This document shows positions 45,901-58,043 of a DNA stretch of 64,000 bases, piece after piece. The stretch comes from Casuarius casuarius. Taxonomy: Eukaryota; Chordata; Aves; Casuariiformes; Casuariidae. Made by a program: the position numbers and the translations under genes. The stretch spans positions 1,045,052-1,109,051 of the forward strand of contig PTFA01000112.1 in assembly GCA_003342895.1 (NCBI GenBank). The letters are read 5' to 3'. Position 1 is the stretch's first letter, and the number at the start of each line of letters is the position of its first letter. The notes beneath the pieces are model-generated. The model was not told the origin of the DNA. It saw nothing but the letters and a program-made list of their open reading frames with translations, and searched no databases.

Positions 45901-48671
45901 ACGGGAAGCGGAGTGCGATTTGAGATACGTGGTGGTGTTCACACTCTGGGAGAAGTCACGTTAGCCACACTTTGAGTAGATTGCTGTGCGTTATGATAAA
46001 CTGGTAACCTAGCTCTTGTTCTAGATGTGCTGGAAAAAATGACCTGGGGATGCAACTGCTGAAAACAAGCGTGACTTGGAGGCAGTGGAAACAGGGAGTG
46101 AAATCCCAGCCCTGCTGTTTTGCCGTGGACTTCAGCGAAGCCAGGGTTCGCTGGAGGAGTCTCTGGAGCGTGTAAGAGAAAGGCGCTAGGCCCTGCACAC
46201 CAACTGCCAAGCTGAACCTTATATTTAGATGAGATCCAACACAGCAAGCCACGGCTGTGGGGCAAGGACGCGGGATTACATGTGTCTTGCTAATGCAACA
46301 TCAGTTACGTACACTTAGGCAAGTACTTCCAAAACCACTGAAAGCATCCAGGCATCCTCAAAATGAAAGGAAATTGGGNTGCAAATGGGATGCTGTATTC
46401 CCTACGTTTGTTCCCATGGTTAATTAGCCTTTGTGTGGAAAAACTAACGTGTAATTTTAATCTCCATTTGTCTGTTGGTTTTCAGCATTCCTGCCTTGCC
46501 TTGCCTTTATCCGTAGGTGTCTGCGGGGCCCCGTGCTAGGCACTCTGCCTTCCCAGGGGTGGGGAATTGTGAAATCCATGTGGGATGAGAAATTATCTCA
46601 GATGTTTCCCATCTCAGATAGGGGGGGGGAAGTCTATCTTGGAAGCAGTTCAGCTGAAACCCAGGGCATACAAAGCGTTTCGGTGGGACAACCGGTGCAT
46701 TCATCTCCAGGCTCGCCCTCTTTCTTACTAGCAATGTGCTTCAATTCTTAAACGAAAGGTTATCTTCATCAAAAAAACTGGAATTTAGATATTTTTGAAA
46801 TGGAAAACGGTTATCTAAACAACTTCCGAGATCTTTTTTAATCCCCTGCTTTAAAAATAGGTACATTTATACCAACTGTTCCTTCCTCCTGACATCCTGA
46901 TTTTTTTCTGATAAAATAATATTTCACTGAGTAGTTTCCACCAGCTCTGCATTTTGTGCAGTGAAGAGGGTCTCTGTCCCTGAGGGTCCTTCCACGGAGG
47001 TGCGTGGTGAGACAGCAGAGGAACAGAAGAAGTGGAGGATGGAGTAAGCNATCTTCGTTATCGGGATTAGGAAACGGCGTTCGTGGTCAGGACGTCCGTG
47101 ACCCCGCGGCCGGGTGGGCTGTTGCGGAGCGGCGGTTTGCGGTCCACGTGCTTTCTGCTGGGGCGGCAGGGCAGGCTGGGGACAAGCACCTTGCGTGGGG
47201 GGTTGGCGCAGGCAGGGACTGACCCGTCCTCGGAGCCCTCTCCCCGCGTGCAGCCGAGTGCTGCAAAGACGGAGAGCTCGCCGGCAGCAAGAGGAGCGTT
47301 CGCTGCCCGCCTGCCGCTGGGAGCTGCTTGAAGAAGGCTCCCTCGCTTGCCTAGGGAGCGAAAACATGATGGGAAAGTTCAGCGATCAGTGCTACTAATG
47401 CTCAAAGCAAACTGATGGCAAAGAGCCCTTAGGATGAAGCCTGGGCANGCAGGCTTAATGGGCAAACTACCGGGGTGAGCAGAAAAAAGGGCTAAGTCTG
47501 ATGGGTGGTTTCCTGGCAACGAGGAGCTTGATCCGGGCTGATCACTGAGTATTTACAAACGCTGAAGCAGTTGCTGCGTACTGTGTTGGCCTAGTTGTAT
47601 CCTCAGCAGTTCCTACAGGTGGAAAATAAGTGGTGAGAGTAACAGAGGAGGGAGGATCTTGCTACAGGCTTGGAGGGGGACGCCAGGATTTCCTTGATGC
47701 TGGTTCACCTTTCTGGATAATGCTCATCCAGCCCTGATTCAGAGTCCGGTACAGCAGGAAAGGGAGACTCTTCTGCTGGAGCTGCTGCACCCTCCCAAGT
47801 GCTGTCAGTGTATGTCAAGTGGTACCTAAAATGTAGCATCAAATACAGTGGAATTGCTGCACATGAGCTTGCAAAGGAGAGAAAAGCAGGGGCACTTGTG
47901 GGCCTTGGCTGCGAGACACCCTGCAGCGTCACAGCAGAGCAGCTTTTGCAGGGACTTTGAGAGCCAAAGGGAAAAGCCGAAGTCTGTTTTAACTTTCTTG
48001 ATAACGCGGAATGATCTCGGAAGTATGCTAAGCCTGAACATCTGTAAGTGCTTTGAGATTGGTGAGTGAGAAGTGCTGGGTAGAGAGAGAGGGTGGATCT
48101 GTGTGGTTCAAAGCGGTGGCAAAGATACACCTCCTGCTTACAGCTTGGCTCTGCCGTTACTTCTGACAAACTCTTTCTCTGCTTTTGAAATGCATCTGGC
48201 TGCACTAAGTAGCATGGCANTCTCCAATGTTTTCCTTGGCTCATCCAGTGCCTCCTGGCCTCTGTTCCTTCTCTGTTCNTTCCCTATTCTTTGCAAACAA
48301 TTCAGTTTGAGCTTTACTTTACTTTGTTTAGAGCTAGTATTTCCCTCAAATATTTAAGGCTATGATACTTATCTTGAGCAGCAGGCCAAGGAATCACAGA
48401 AATTCAGTGTGGTTAAGTCTCACCCCCCTTTTGTTACACAGAGGCTTCCCCAAGCAAATTTGTAAGCTCCCCTGGCTGCTTTTTATCCCATCCTAACACA
48501 GCACAGAGGATTTGTTCTGAGTTACCTTTTGGACGGTGGNACACTTTAAAGTAGCCGAGGGTACTATTCATCCTTTTACCTACCCTGTGATGAGCTTGCT
48601 GTTTCAGGAAGTGTGGGGGACATTCTCAATAAAATAAAANATATCTGGCTCATCTGATACTTCTCCTTAGC

Positions 48672-48805
48672 TGATCTCAGAGGGCTTTGCCACGGGGGCA
48701 CCTGTTGTTACACCTATTGCAAAGACAGGGAAACCGAAGNGGGGAAGCCGTGGTATATGCCCGCTGTCCCAGGGCGCACCAGCAGCCAAGCTGGGGTTGA
48801 GCAAC
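48672..48805 (+). mobile_element. MIR/CORE-like SINE
   Basis: tgatctcagagggctttgcc, then ttacacctattgcaaagaca, gggaaaccgaag, and finally ccagcagccaagctggggtt, match in order the MIR-type signature: aagcgctttg, gatggggaaactgaggc, cagcaagtcagtggcagagc, tgggattgaa. Order and spacing are kept over about 130 bases, so this is the best-preserved SINE of the window. Confidence 0.6.
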
Positions 48806-51610
48806 TCTGCATCTCGCACCCATTTCTCCGTTAAGCAGGAGGGAAGGTTGTGTACCCCAAGGTGGCTGTTTACATGGGCCTCTTCCTCACTTTCTTCTCA
48901 ATGATTTGCACTCTGCAGAAGAGGGTCTGCATTTCCCCATCTTCAGATAGTTTCCTCCTTCTCCAGACCTCAGTGTCCATGGNCAAGCTGACCTTCAAGT
49001 TCCCATTAGGTTTCAGTGCAACTCTGGGGCTGGAAGAGTTGGTGTCACAGCTCACAGCAGGGTCTTGGGGGGCAGTGCCTGCCCCTGGGTCACCCGCTTA
49101 GATGGACAGCTGCTGCCATCTCACAGAAGTCTCANAAAATACTGCTGTGTCTTCCTGAAATGTTCATATCCTTGATGTTACAGTAATGGCAAGGGGAGAA
49201 GGGCATTTGTCGATGTGTGGTGCAGCTGGAAGCTGCTGGATTGGGAAGGGACCTCTCTAACTTTGGTCTTGTTGGGCATTAAATGTATCCTAGGGTTTAG
49301 ATAGGTGAAGAGTTAGCAGTTGGAATGGAGGTCTCTGGTCCCCGCTTCGCCCAGGTGCACAGGGACACCAGGCAATGCCGTCTTCAGGGTGTGGTGGAAG
49401 CCAAATCCTGCCCAGCAGATCTGGGTGGCTCTGGAATAAATTCATTTCTCTCTTCTGTGCCACAATGGCTCCTTCAGTTCCCTGACATCTAAAGCACAAC
49501 ACCTGCTGAGGGACTCGTGCCTCCCCTCAGCCACCTTTCCCGGGGACTAAGATGCAAAGGTACTTGTGGTGCCAGAGAAGGGAGGGCAGAGCGCATGCCT
49601 GCCCCCGAAGATCATGCTTCTCCACCTACGCCTGGTGCGGCTGTGTTTTTCCAGCTCTTTTGTGGTTGTCTTGTTCTCCCCGTGCACCCCCAAGACCCTG
49701 CTGTGGCTCTAGCAATCAGCTAAATCATTCTCGTGTTCCTCCCGCAGGACCCAGGCACAAGTNCAGCCAAGCATTTGTACGCATTTGCAGATGGACCTTA
49801 GCCCCCGTGGTCTGCCAGCCCCCTCTCCGCCCGTGGACAGGCGCTCCAGTGCATGAAGTGGACATTTTCCAGCCCTGAGCTGCCAGAGTTAATTAACCTC
49901 CTACTCGGGCCGGGCTGGTCTTTCTGGGAAACTAGATCCATTGGGCTGTGCATTCCACAAGTCTCTCTTTGCCTGNCGTCTCGTGTATCTCTACAGGAAA
50001 AATCCATTTCTTCCCCCATATATTTGTATTCTGGGATTGGAAGGGGCAGGAGCCTGGGGAGGAGAGACNGGATTGAGTTCCCCAAGTCTCCATGCCGTCA
50101 GCAGCTGCCAGGAACTTGCCATGGGAGAAAACCAGCCAAGTGCTGCTGGGAACACCTTGGCTCTTCCTAGGAGGACGCAGAGGCCGTGTCTGAGGATGCA
50201 TGCGAGCAGGCAGTCTGCCCCGNCGTCCTCTGAGAACTTGCTGAGCGTCCCCTTCCTTGCAGTGGAGCTATCTACAACAGGGTCCCTCCCAGCCGAAGCT
50301 TCCTAGGAGCTGCTCGGCATGGCTGGTACAACACTGCGCCCCGTCCCCTTCCTTCCAGCAGGCTCGGCCCCCTTTCAGAGGCCTGGGCAAGCACACGGTT
50401 TTCCTCTGGGCGCTGTTTGGTTTATTTGACGCTATTGATCAAACCCATGCAGAATAGGGTTCCTAGTNGTGTTACCCTCTTGGGCCAAGAGGCCTGGCTC
50501 CCTTCTGCGACTTGAGGTTTCGGAGGTCCTTGAGACGCTGTGCTCCAAACAGCACGTGGAGGCAGAGGGCAGCGATTTTGCCTGGGCTCGTGCTGCAATG
50601 GGCTGTGCTCCTGGGGCTGTTTCTAGGCCAGGCCCAGACCAATCCACGGAGGTGAGTGCTGATTTCTTCCCAGGCAGACTTTTATTTTAAAGCAGGATAC
50701 CCCTTTTTGCGCTGTGCCCAGTACCTCTGTGTTTTCAGGCTCGCGCCACCTGTGTCGCTGTGCTTTGTCTTGTAAGGGGTCTGTGCCGGTGCAGGGCCCT
50801 GAGGCCCTGACGTGCCAGAGGGACAAACCCGGCCTTGTTCTGTCTCCTGCGTGTACGTGCCCCGCTCCTGTCGGTGTCGGGCGGTGTGGGGCCATTCACC
50901 TCTTCCGTGGGGCAAACCGCTCCCTTCCAAAAGGCCCTTCCAGAATCGAGCAGAACGCTGGCCGGAGCCGTTCCCAATAACGGAGCCTGTCTCTCCGTGT
51001 AAGAAAGAGGAGTCTAATCGTGCTGTCTTCCAAAAATAATAATTAAAATGTATAAGCTTGCGTGAAAGCTTGTAATGCTCTTGAGAAAGAAAGATAGGGA
51101 CCTTTTTGACTTGTGCTGGAGTCGGGACACACAGAGTTGTTTGCTTAATGTGAAAAAAGCCAGAATTTACCTGTATGGTCCACTCTTGTTTGGATACAGG
51201 CTGCAAATCCCCCCTCTCCCATCTACTTCTGTGAGTGAATTGCAGTAAATCAGGACAAGCTGAGAGGTTTTTTTTTCTTTTTTGAAAGGCCCTTGGTTGT
51301 CCAGCCATTTTTCTCCCCTGGTGCCGCTTCACGCCACTTCTGACTTTGATTAATAGGTCTCTGAATAAAATGTTAATCTAACTAGGGGTCCTTGGCCCAG
51401 CCCCCCCGCCCTCCATGCCTTGCTCCAGAAATATCAGAGAAAACACACAGAGGTTTTGTCTCCCTGCAGAGCACTTGTAGCTTTTGATTAATGGGTGGAA
51501 GGGCCCAGCTCCAGGTTCGTGGCATCTCTCCCGACTGCAGAAAAATAAGCAAAAAGTCACCAAACATGACGCAGAGAAGGAAAGTCCCAGGAGCTACAGC
51601 AAGAAGAAAG

Positions 51611-51629
51611 GGGAGAGAGAGAGAGAGCA
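51611..51629. repeat. (GA)n microsatellite
   Basis: A short run of GA dinucleotides (ggggagagagagagagagca). Confidence 0.8.
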
Positions 51630-52127
51630 GCTTATAATTCAAGATGTACCCCAGTGTAAGCCCTGGTATTTGTGAGCCTGAGTTCAAACCTTCATCTCCA
51701 CTTTAACCATTCTTTGTAATGGAGCTCAGACCACGTTGCCAGATCCAGCAGTTCCCGAGCTCGGCGGGGTCTTAACTTCTCGTATCTGCATCACGAGCAG
51801 CTCTGCACAGTGCCCTGGGCTGGCGCTTCAAGTGCACGTGATAAGAATGGCTGAGATAGCTTAATAAAAAAGGAGACCTTGCACTTCAAACAGGACATGT
51901 TCTCCCCTTCCCCTTCGGGCTCTTGTCCGTTCTCTGAATCAAACTTCTTTTGGAGCTTCTGAATGATCAGAAACATGTGTTTCTTTTCTGTTTTCTGGCC
52001 AATATTGAACTCGGAAAGGCTGTTCTTGCATTAATTTCATGTGGAAGCCAGACCTGTTGGAAATCTTGCTCTCTCAAGGTGGATGATTTGCTGGAACTAC
52101 ACATATAAGCAGCTACTCACGTGAGCG

Positions 52128-52255
52128 CTTGTCTACACAGGGAAATTAGGCTGGAGTGGGTTAGGAAGTTTAACTGTGTTAAACTACTAGCTAACTGTGT
52201 TAGTCTGAAATAAGAGCATTCACCAAAGGAGCTCATCCAAAAGCTATTTCTGAGG
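52128..52255 (+). mobile_element. Possible DNA-transposon (MITE) remnant
   Basis: It starts with cttgtctacacagggaaatt and continues with aagtttaactgtgttaaact and tctgaaataagagcattcac. These phrases recall a terminal-inverted-repeat element frequent in crocodilians and turtles, whose end reads gtctacacagggaaatta. The opposite terminus (ending tgtagacaag) is not found downstream, so the copy would be truncated. Assignment is from memory and tentative. Confidence 0.35.
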
Positions 52256-55200
52256 CAAGCCTTAAGCGATGGAGCAGGACGTGCATAAAATGTGAAGGAA
52301 AGTGGAGACTGGCCTGTGCTTGTGCACCTTGCAGCTGCCTTCCTCTGCGTCCCTTTTGTGGAGCAATCGACGCCCTGCCCGTGCCATACGACCAAAGTGT
52401 GTGTCCTTAGCTGCTGCTCATAGAGCTGGAAGATGCAGTCTGGGCTGGGAAGGCAGGTGGGGCTGCCTGCAGTTCCTTGTGTGCGTGCCCAGAGTTACAG
52501 CAGTCTAACTAAGGAAAGGCCTGTAGAAATTGAGAAAAGAGAAATGAATCCCACTTTGGTCTTCCCTGAACATCCTAAGCTTGGATTTCTGGTCATAGCA
52601 CAAAAAGTGCTTCAATCTCTGCAGCGGCAATAACACCTTGTGCCAAGGAAAAGTTCTGCATCCTCAGCCATGAAGGAAAATCGTCAGTTAAGAAAAAGCC
52701 CTGCTATCGAGAGGGAGTTAAGTTTCCTTCACCTGGAAGGAATCTGCGAAGCAGCTTGCCCTGTCCTGGCACCACTTTGGACTTGTGGCAATGGCCGTAT
52801 GGCTTTTCTTCTCCTCTTGGCATCGTCCTGGAGGCCTCGGCAGCCCTTGACAGGCCTGTCACGCAGCTCACTCGACAACTGACATGCCTGGAGGATGCAG
52901 CCGTCCCTGCTGACACGGGCTTTGTCTCCGGCGTGATGGATGGCTTTGTGGCCCATGCCTCGCCATTGTCCGCTCGGCCCGTGGCCTTGCTTCAGTGATT
53001 TTTATCTCTGCCTTGGGTATCCTCCCTGCAGCGAAGGTGGGCTTCGGTTGCCAGCACCGTGCCTTCTCCCTGGGTGCCTCTCTGGCACTAGGGTGGGGGG
53101 GAGGAGGAAGGGCATCCCCTTGGGATGAGCAAGGCCCAGCCGTGCTGTTTACCCGGCCCGTGTGGCATTCGGCTCTTATCGGTGAGGGGAAGGCAGATAT
53201 GAGGGATCCTTTTCCTTAGTCAAACAGTTGGCTGTATAGGCAGCGTGGAAGCACTCATGTAATTACCGTTCCCTGGCTCTCGCACCCCTATCTTGTGAAT
53301 CACCAATCCATCACAGCCCTCCTCCTTGCATTGTTCCGTAATTAACTGGACAAACCGCGGCAGTATTGTCCCAGCTCCCCTTTTACAGGGGAGGCACAAA
53401 GACTTGGAGGAAGATTTCAGGCCCTTTCAGCTTTTTTTCCTCCTCTCTTGAACTCTTTTTCTGTATCTTCTGATCCATCTCATGACTCTAAAGATGTCTC
53501 ACCTGCTCCTCTGAATGAGCACTTATTTGCAAACCTACAATCAGCACAGAAAGAGGGCCCACAAAAGGACAGACACAGGGATTTTAACCCCTCTTGTCCC
53601 ACCACTGTCACATGCTCATTCAATCACTAGTGCAAGGCCTGTGGTTTTTTTGTTTTTGTTTTTTAAATGTGCTCCCATGGTAGGTTTTGGACCCTTCACT
53701 ACTGTAAATGGGCTGAAATTGTCTCATCAACTCCATTATGCATGCTGAGCCCCTACCAAGCAGTCTGTTTATGGCTTAGACGCTCCCTAGGGTTGAATTA
53801 TGAGGTGAATTATGAAAAGGGAGATGGGAGATTTACAAAGGGTGTGGTGTACATGGATTCGAGGACAGTTACTGATATTTTGGTGTTACTGGCCCAGGAA
53901 AATAGGTAATACATTTCAGGGATCCATATAGCTCTAAAAGCTATCAACAAAATTTGTTGTGGGCTCTGGAGTGAGGAGGGAACTGGCCATAATTTGGAGC
54001 AGTGAAGCTGGTAAGCTGGTTTCCTTTCTGTAGACAAGGTGAGTGAGAGCTCTGTGCTGGTGGACAGCACAGAGAGCTGGGAGAACCCCTTGGGTGAGGG
54101 AGGCAGAAGACTTCATCGAAGGTTTCCCTAAATGGGGTCCTCTCGCTTCGGTGGGCTGTCCCCAGCAGCCTTTGGAGGGGGTATCCTGCACCATTGAGCG
54201 AGAGAACCCAGGGCTGTGGATCAGGAGGACGGGGCTGAAGTTCTGCCCCTGCTGCTCTGTCTTGCTTCCTCTTCTTCCCCTCTTGCTGCAGGGGTTGTCA
54301 GCTCTTCAGAGCGGGGTGTTTCTCCCCTTTTGGCTTACAGCACCTGGCACCCTGTGGCCCTGTTCTCAGCTGGAAACTTTAGGCACTGAAGCAGTACAAA
54401 TAATGGCTTATAGATCCTCTGTTCCCTTCTTCTGCAGATTTTTAGAAAAGGCCACAGTTCTCACAGCTGCTGCTTTGACAGGGGAGTTTAGTCTGTTGTG
54501 TTGATAGTTTCACACATCCAACTTTGCTGACCCTATGGGTATTCCTTGGAGCAGATTTTGGCTTAGAGGCTAAAGACCTACTGTTCTCTCTTATTTGAGA
54601 TATCAGGTAAGTCTATTGGAAGAAATTTATGCCTTTATATTCTGGTAGGCCAGGGCTTATAATAATAATAAAAATAAAAAAACCCCATTGCTTATTTAAC
54701 CTCCATCTCTAAAATCCTCATTTCCAGCCCTCATGAGCTGTAATTTAGACCTGTCCGCCCCATGGAAACTCTGGAGGAGTGACCTGAGGCTGACCTCCAA
54801 GCCATGGGGCACTTCTCAGTGCTCCCTGCATCCCAGTGACCAGGTCACCTGTATTAATATCTGAGCACATTGGCTTCCCTCTTGTGAGGCTAGTGAAGCA
54901 CAGGGTCTCTGAGCTTCGCTTGGAAAAAGGCTTTGCCACTTCAGTACATCTGAATGGAAAGAGGAAGACCTGCTCGTGTTTATTTTACAGCCCCTTTTAT
55001 TGACTTGATTTATAGCCTGAGGCTGAGAGTTAATTGAGGTCTAGTCCAGGAGAGGGCACCTGGAAAGGGGAGGTGCTGCTAGTGCCACCAAAAGGAAAAC
55101 ACGTGGGAAAGTGCTGTTATAAAGCACAATTAGCTGTAAGCTCCTGCCTTTGCTCAGTGACGGCAGACCAAGCTCTTGCCACCAAAACTGGTCGTTCTGG

Positions 55201-58029
55201 CTCAGGGAACATCCTTAGCTCACTGTGGGTGGCAAGGACTGGGGGGGCAGAGGTTAACCAAGAGAAGATGCTTTTTTTTGGCATGCCCTTCATTGAAGCA
55301 TCCTCCTGCCTCTCTCTTATGGGTGAAACCTAGTCACCTGTATAAGTGCGACTGTCATCGCCTTCCCTAATGGAGACCCGTTAGGGTTGTTCCCATAGCC
55401 TGAAAGCAGTTGCCTCTCAGTGCACACCATCTGGGCCTGCGGAGCAGATGCCAAGGCCAGCTCTGCTCTCCGGCACCCACATTGCAGTGAGCAGGGCGCG
55501 TGTTTGCATGCAGAGGGTGTGAGGAAGCAGGGCTCTTCTACCCGTGTCAGCTGGCTCCAAGTCAGGCCGGGGAAAGAGCTTCTTCAGCCCAGCGCTACCC
55601 TAATGAACAAAGGGGAAATAACATAGCGGTGGGTGGCCCAGGGCTGGGGCTGAAGGGCTGGGGTATGTCTCTGCCGGGGCCGGTGTGCCCTTCCCCGTGC
55701 GGGAAATGCCATCGCGACTGTGGGATTTGGCACAACCCCTTGCTGTGTGCGCTTGAAGCCAGCTTTGGCCGCTTCTGAGCGGTTGGGTGTGGGACAGGGT
55801 GGAGGTGAGGGATGCCAGCATCTCTACTCCTTCTTCTGAGCTGCTGGAGCCTGAAATCCCTGGGCCATCCCCCGTGAAGCTGTGCTGAAAGAGGAGCACT
55901 TCTATTCAGTAGAAACTGCTGGGTCACAGGCACTGCTCTCGCTAGGGTGGCTCTGCCACAAGCATGTATGACCCTCTGCTATTGTGTGCTTGTGTGACAA
56001 ATAGTACTGTGCAGCCACTCGTCCCTTCACGAGGAGATCCTTCCTGGCTCCAGGAAGGCCCTTGTGCTCTGCTTTGTGCCAGGGAGAGCAAAGGGAGTAG
56101 ACAGAGATGCTGACAGATGAACCGGAAGACGTCCTTCCCTCCGCAGGCTTGCACGCCACAGGTGCCGCGTCCTCCTTCACAGCACCCACGTCCTCTGTGA
56201 ACGGCTGATTCAGCAAATTCAAGTGAACCAGACAGCAGCTGTGTGCTGCAGGTACGGAAGCCAAAACTGGGTTGAATGATGGAAGTCCACGTGTCCTTGT
56301 ATCCCGGTGCTACTAACAGGGACCAGCTAGCCCATCTTTCTTTCCATGTACTGCTATCCCAAAGTTTGGAAGTAAAGCAGAGTTTCTAGGGAGAGGCAAT
56401 GTCCTCTTCTAGATAGATTGATACAGCCAGGAAAAGCAGACAAGCTGTTGTGTGCGTGAACCCATGTTAACATCTCAGTACCATTTCAGTAAGCTTTTCC
56501 GTCTGTAGGATGCATGATCTCATTTCTAGCCCTCAAAGGAATACTTTTGGGATCGCTTTCTTTGCCTTGCACAAGCTCAGTACTGAGCACTGCAGACCAA
56601 ATCCCCTTCTCCTTCAGTAACCGCTGACCTGAAGGAAGGCACATCTCACGCGTGCCGCGTGTCCTTTGGGGGCCTGATTTGTATTTGCACTGTAGCCCCA
56701 TGATAAATTTGTGCATTACTTTTTCGAACCGCTTTAGGCTGCTTTACTGAGGAGCCCCTGTAGAAAGAGGCCTTGCTGGAAATGAGAACCAGTTCCAAAA
56801 CTTAGAATTTGTCCGAAGGGTGAAATGAAACATTGAGATCAGCCAGGATGGAGGGAGCAGAGCATATTGATCTTGGCAGGTTGCTACACTGGCCCTTTCA
56901 CTACACCCCAGGAAGGTCCAGAGTTCACAAGCAGACACACCTTTAGCAACAAGCTCCTCTTCCTCCCAGCTCATCCCCTTCATCAGCCTCGGGGGAAGCT
57001 GCCTTGCCGGTCGTGGCAACGGTTCCCCAGCACCTCCTGGCTTCTTCTCTCAACCCGCAACGAAAAGCAGAGCCCGCAGGCGGCTGCAGCAAGCTGCTGC
57101 TGGACAAGGCAGCCCAGCGGGTCCCCGCGGAGCTGAACCTCGCACATTCTCAGCCTGCTGGTTGGCTCGCTGGAGCTGCTCGGCGCGGATCTGTATTCCT
57201 AATTCATCACCAGCTGACACAAGCAGGAAATAAAAAGAGCAATTTACCCTTCATTTCTCTTGTGCAATGAGCCTTTTTCTTTAAGCCATCAGCCCCTTTA
57301 TCTTACGCCGTCAGAGTGGCCATAGTGTAGCTCGTTTTCATCTGTCTCTGGACATTGCTTGAACTTTCATGGCACTTATTGAGTCCCAATCAGATAATCC
57401 CTCCTCTTTCACTCCGAGCAAACAGCGGCTCCTGGGCTGCGCGGCTCTCCCCCCGTCCCGTTGTCGTCCCGCGATAGAGAGCGGCTGAGGCACTTCAGTA
57501 TGTGCTGAAGGGGCTGTTCGCTGAAAACAAATCCGCAGATGCTGATGATTTTTCAAATGCCTTAGGCTAAGCCCTGTCCGCTGCTGACTGGAGAGGGCCT
57601 GGGAGTGACAGGGATGCTGAGCTCCAGAATGGCAACCTAAAAAGTCTTTGCAACCAGAGAGACTGAAGTAAGGACAAAAAGCCATCGGCTGTCAGCAGTG
57701 ATCCTCCTGTAAAGCTCTTCCTCCTGCTGCCCAGTCCGAGGGGAGAAGCCCGGGACGTGTGTGTCCCGTTGCATCCCTCCCCCCAGCTGCGTGGTTTTAC
57801 GGGGCTGCGTTGGCCCTGCACAGATGTCCGACTGCACGGGGTACTGGTCAGACTGGTGACGGGGAGGCAGTTTCCTACGTCAAGGGACGCGGTGTACTTT
57901 GAGCCCTTAGAGCCATATTTGACGAGCGGACTCGTGCTTTGGGAAGGGCGTTTGGGCCCTCCGGGCTGGCAGAGGCCTGGGGTGTTTCCCCCTTCGCTGT
58001 TCCCACCAGGCTCATCCTGCCCGCGTCGG

Positions 58030-58043
58030 TCGGCAGAGGGCAC
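58030..58043 (+). promoter_or_regulatory. CTCF-like motif
   Basis: tcggcagagggcac agrees with the CTCF core (CCRSYAGRGGGCRS) at 13 of 14 positions. A single motif by eye is weak evidence, and occupancy is unknown. Confidence 0.3.

Noticed and set aside
49236..49262. ttgggaagggacctctctaa as a chicken-type CR1 fragment
   Set aside because: The similarity covers only about 20 bases and nothing in the flanks continues the element.
53370..53410. ccttttacaggggaggcaca as a MIR fragment
   Set aside because: Too short, and the neighbouring parts of the SINE core are not recognisable.
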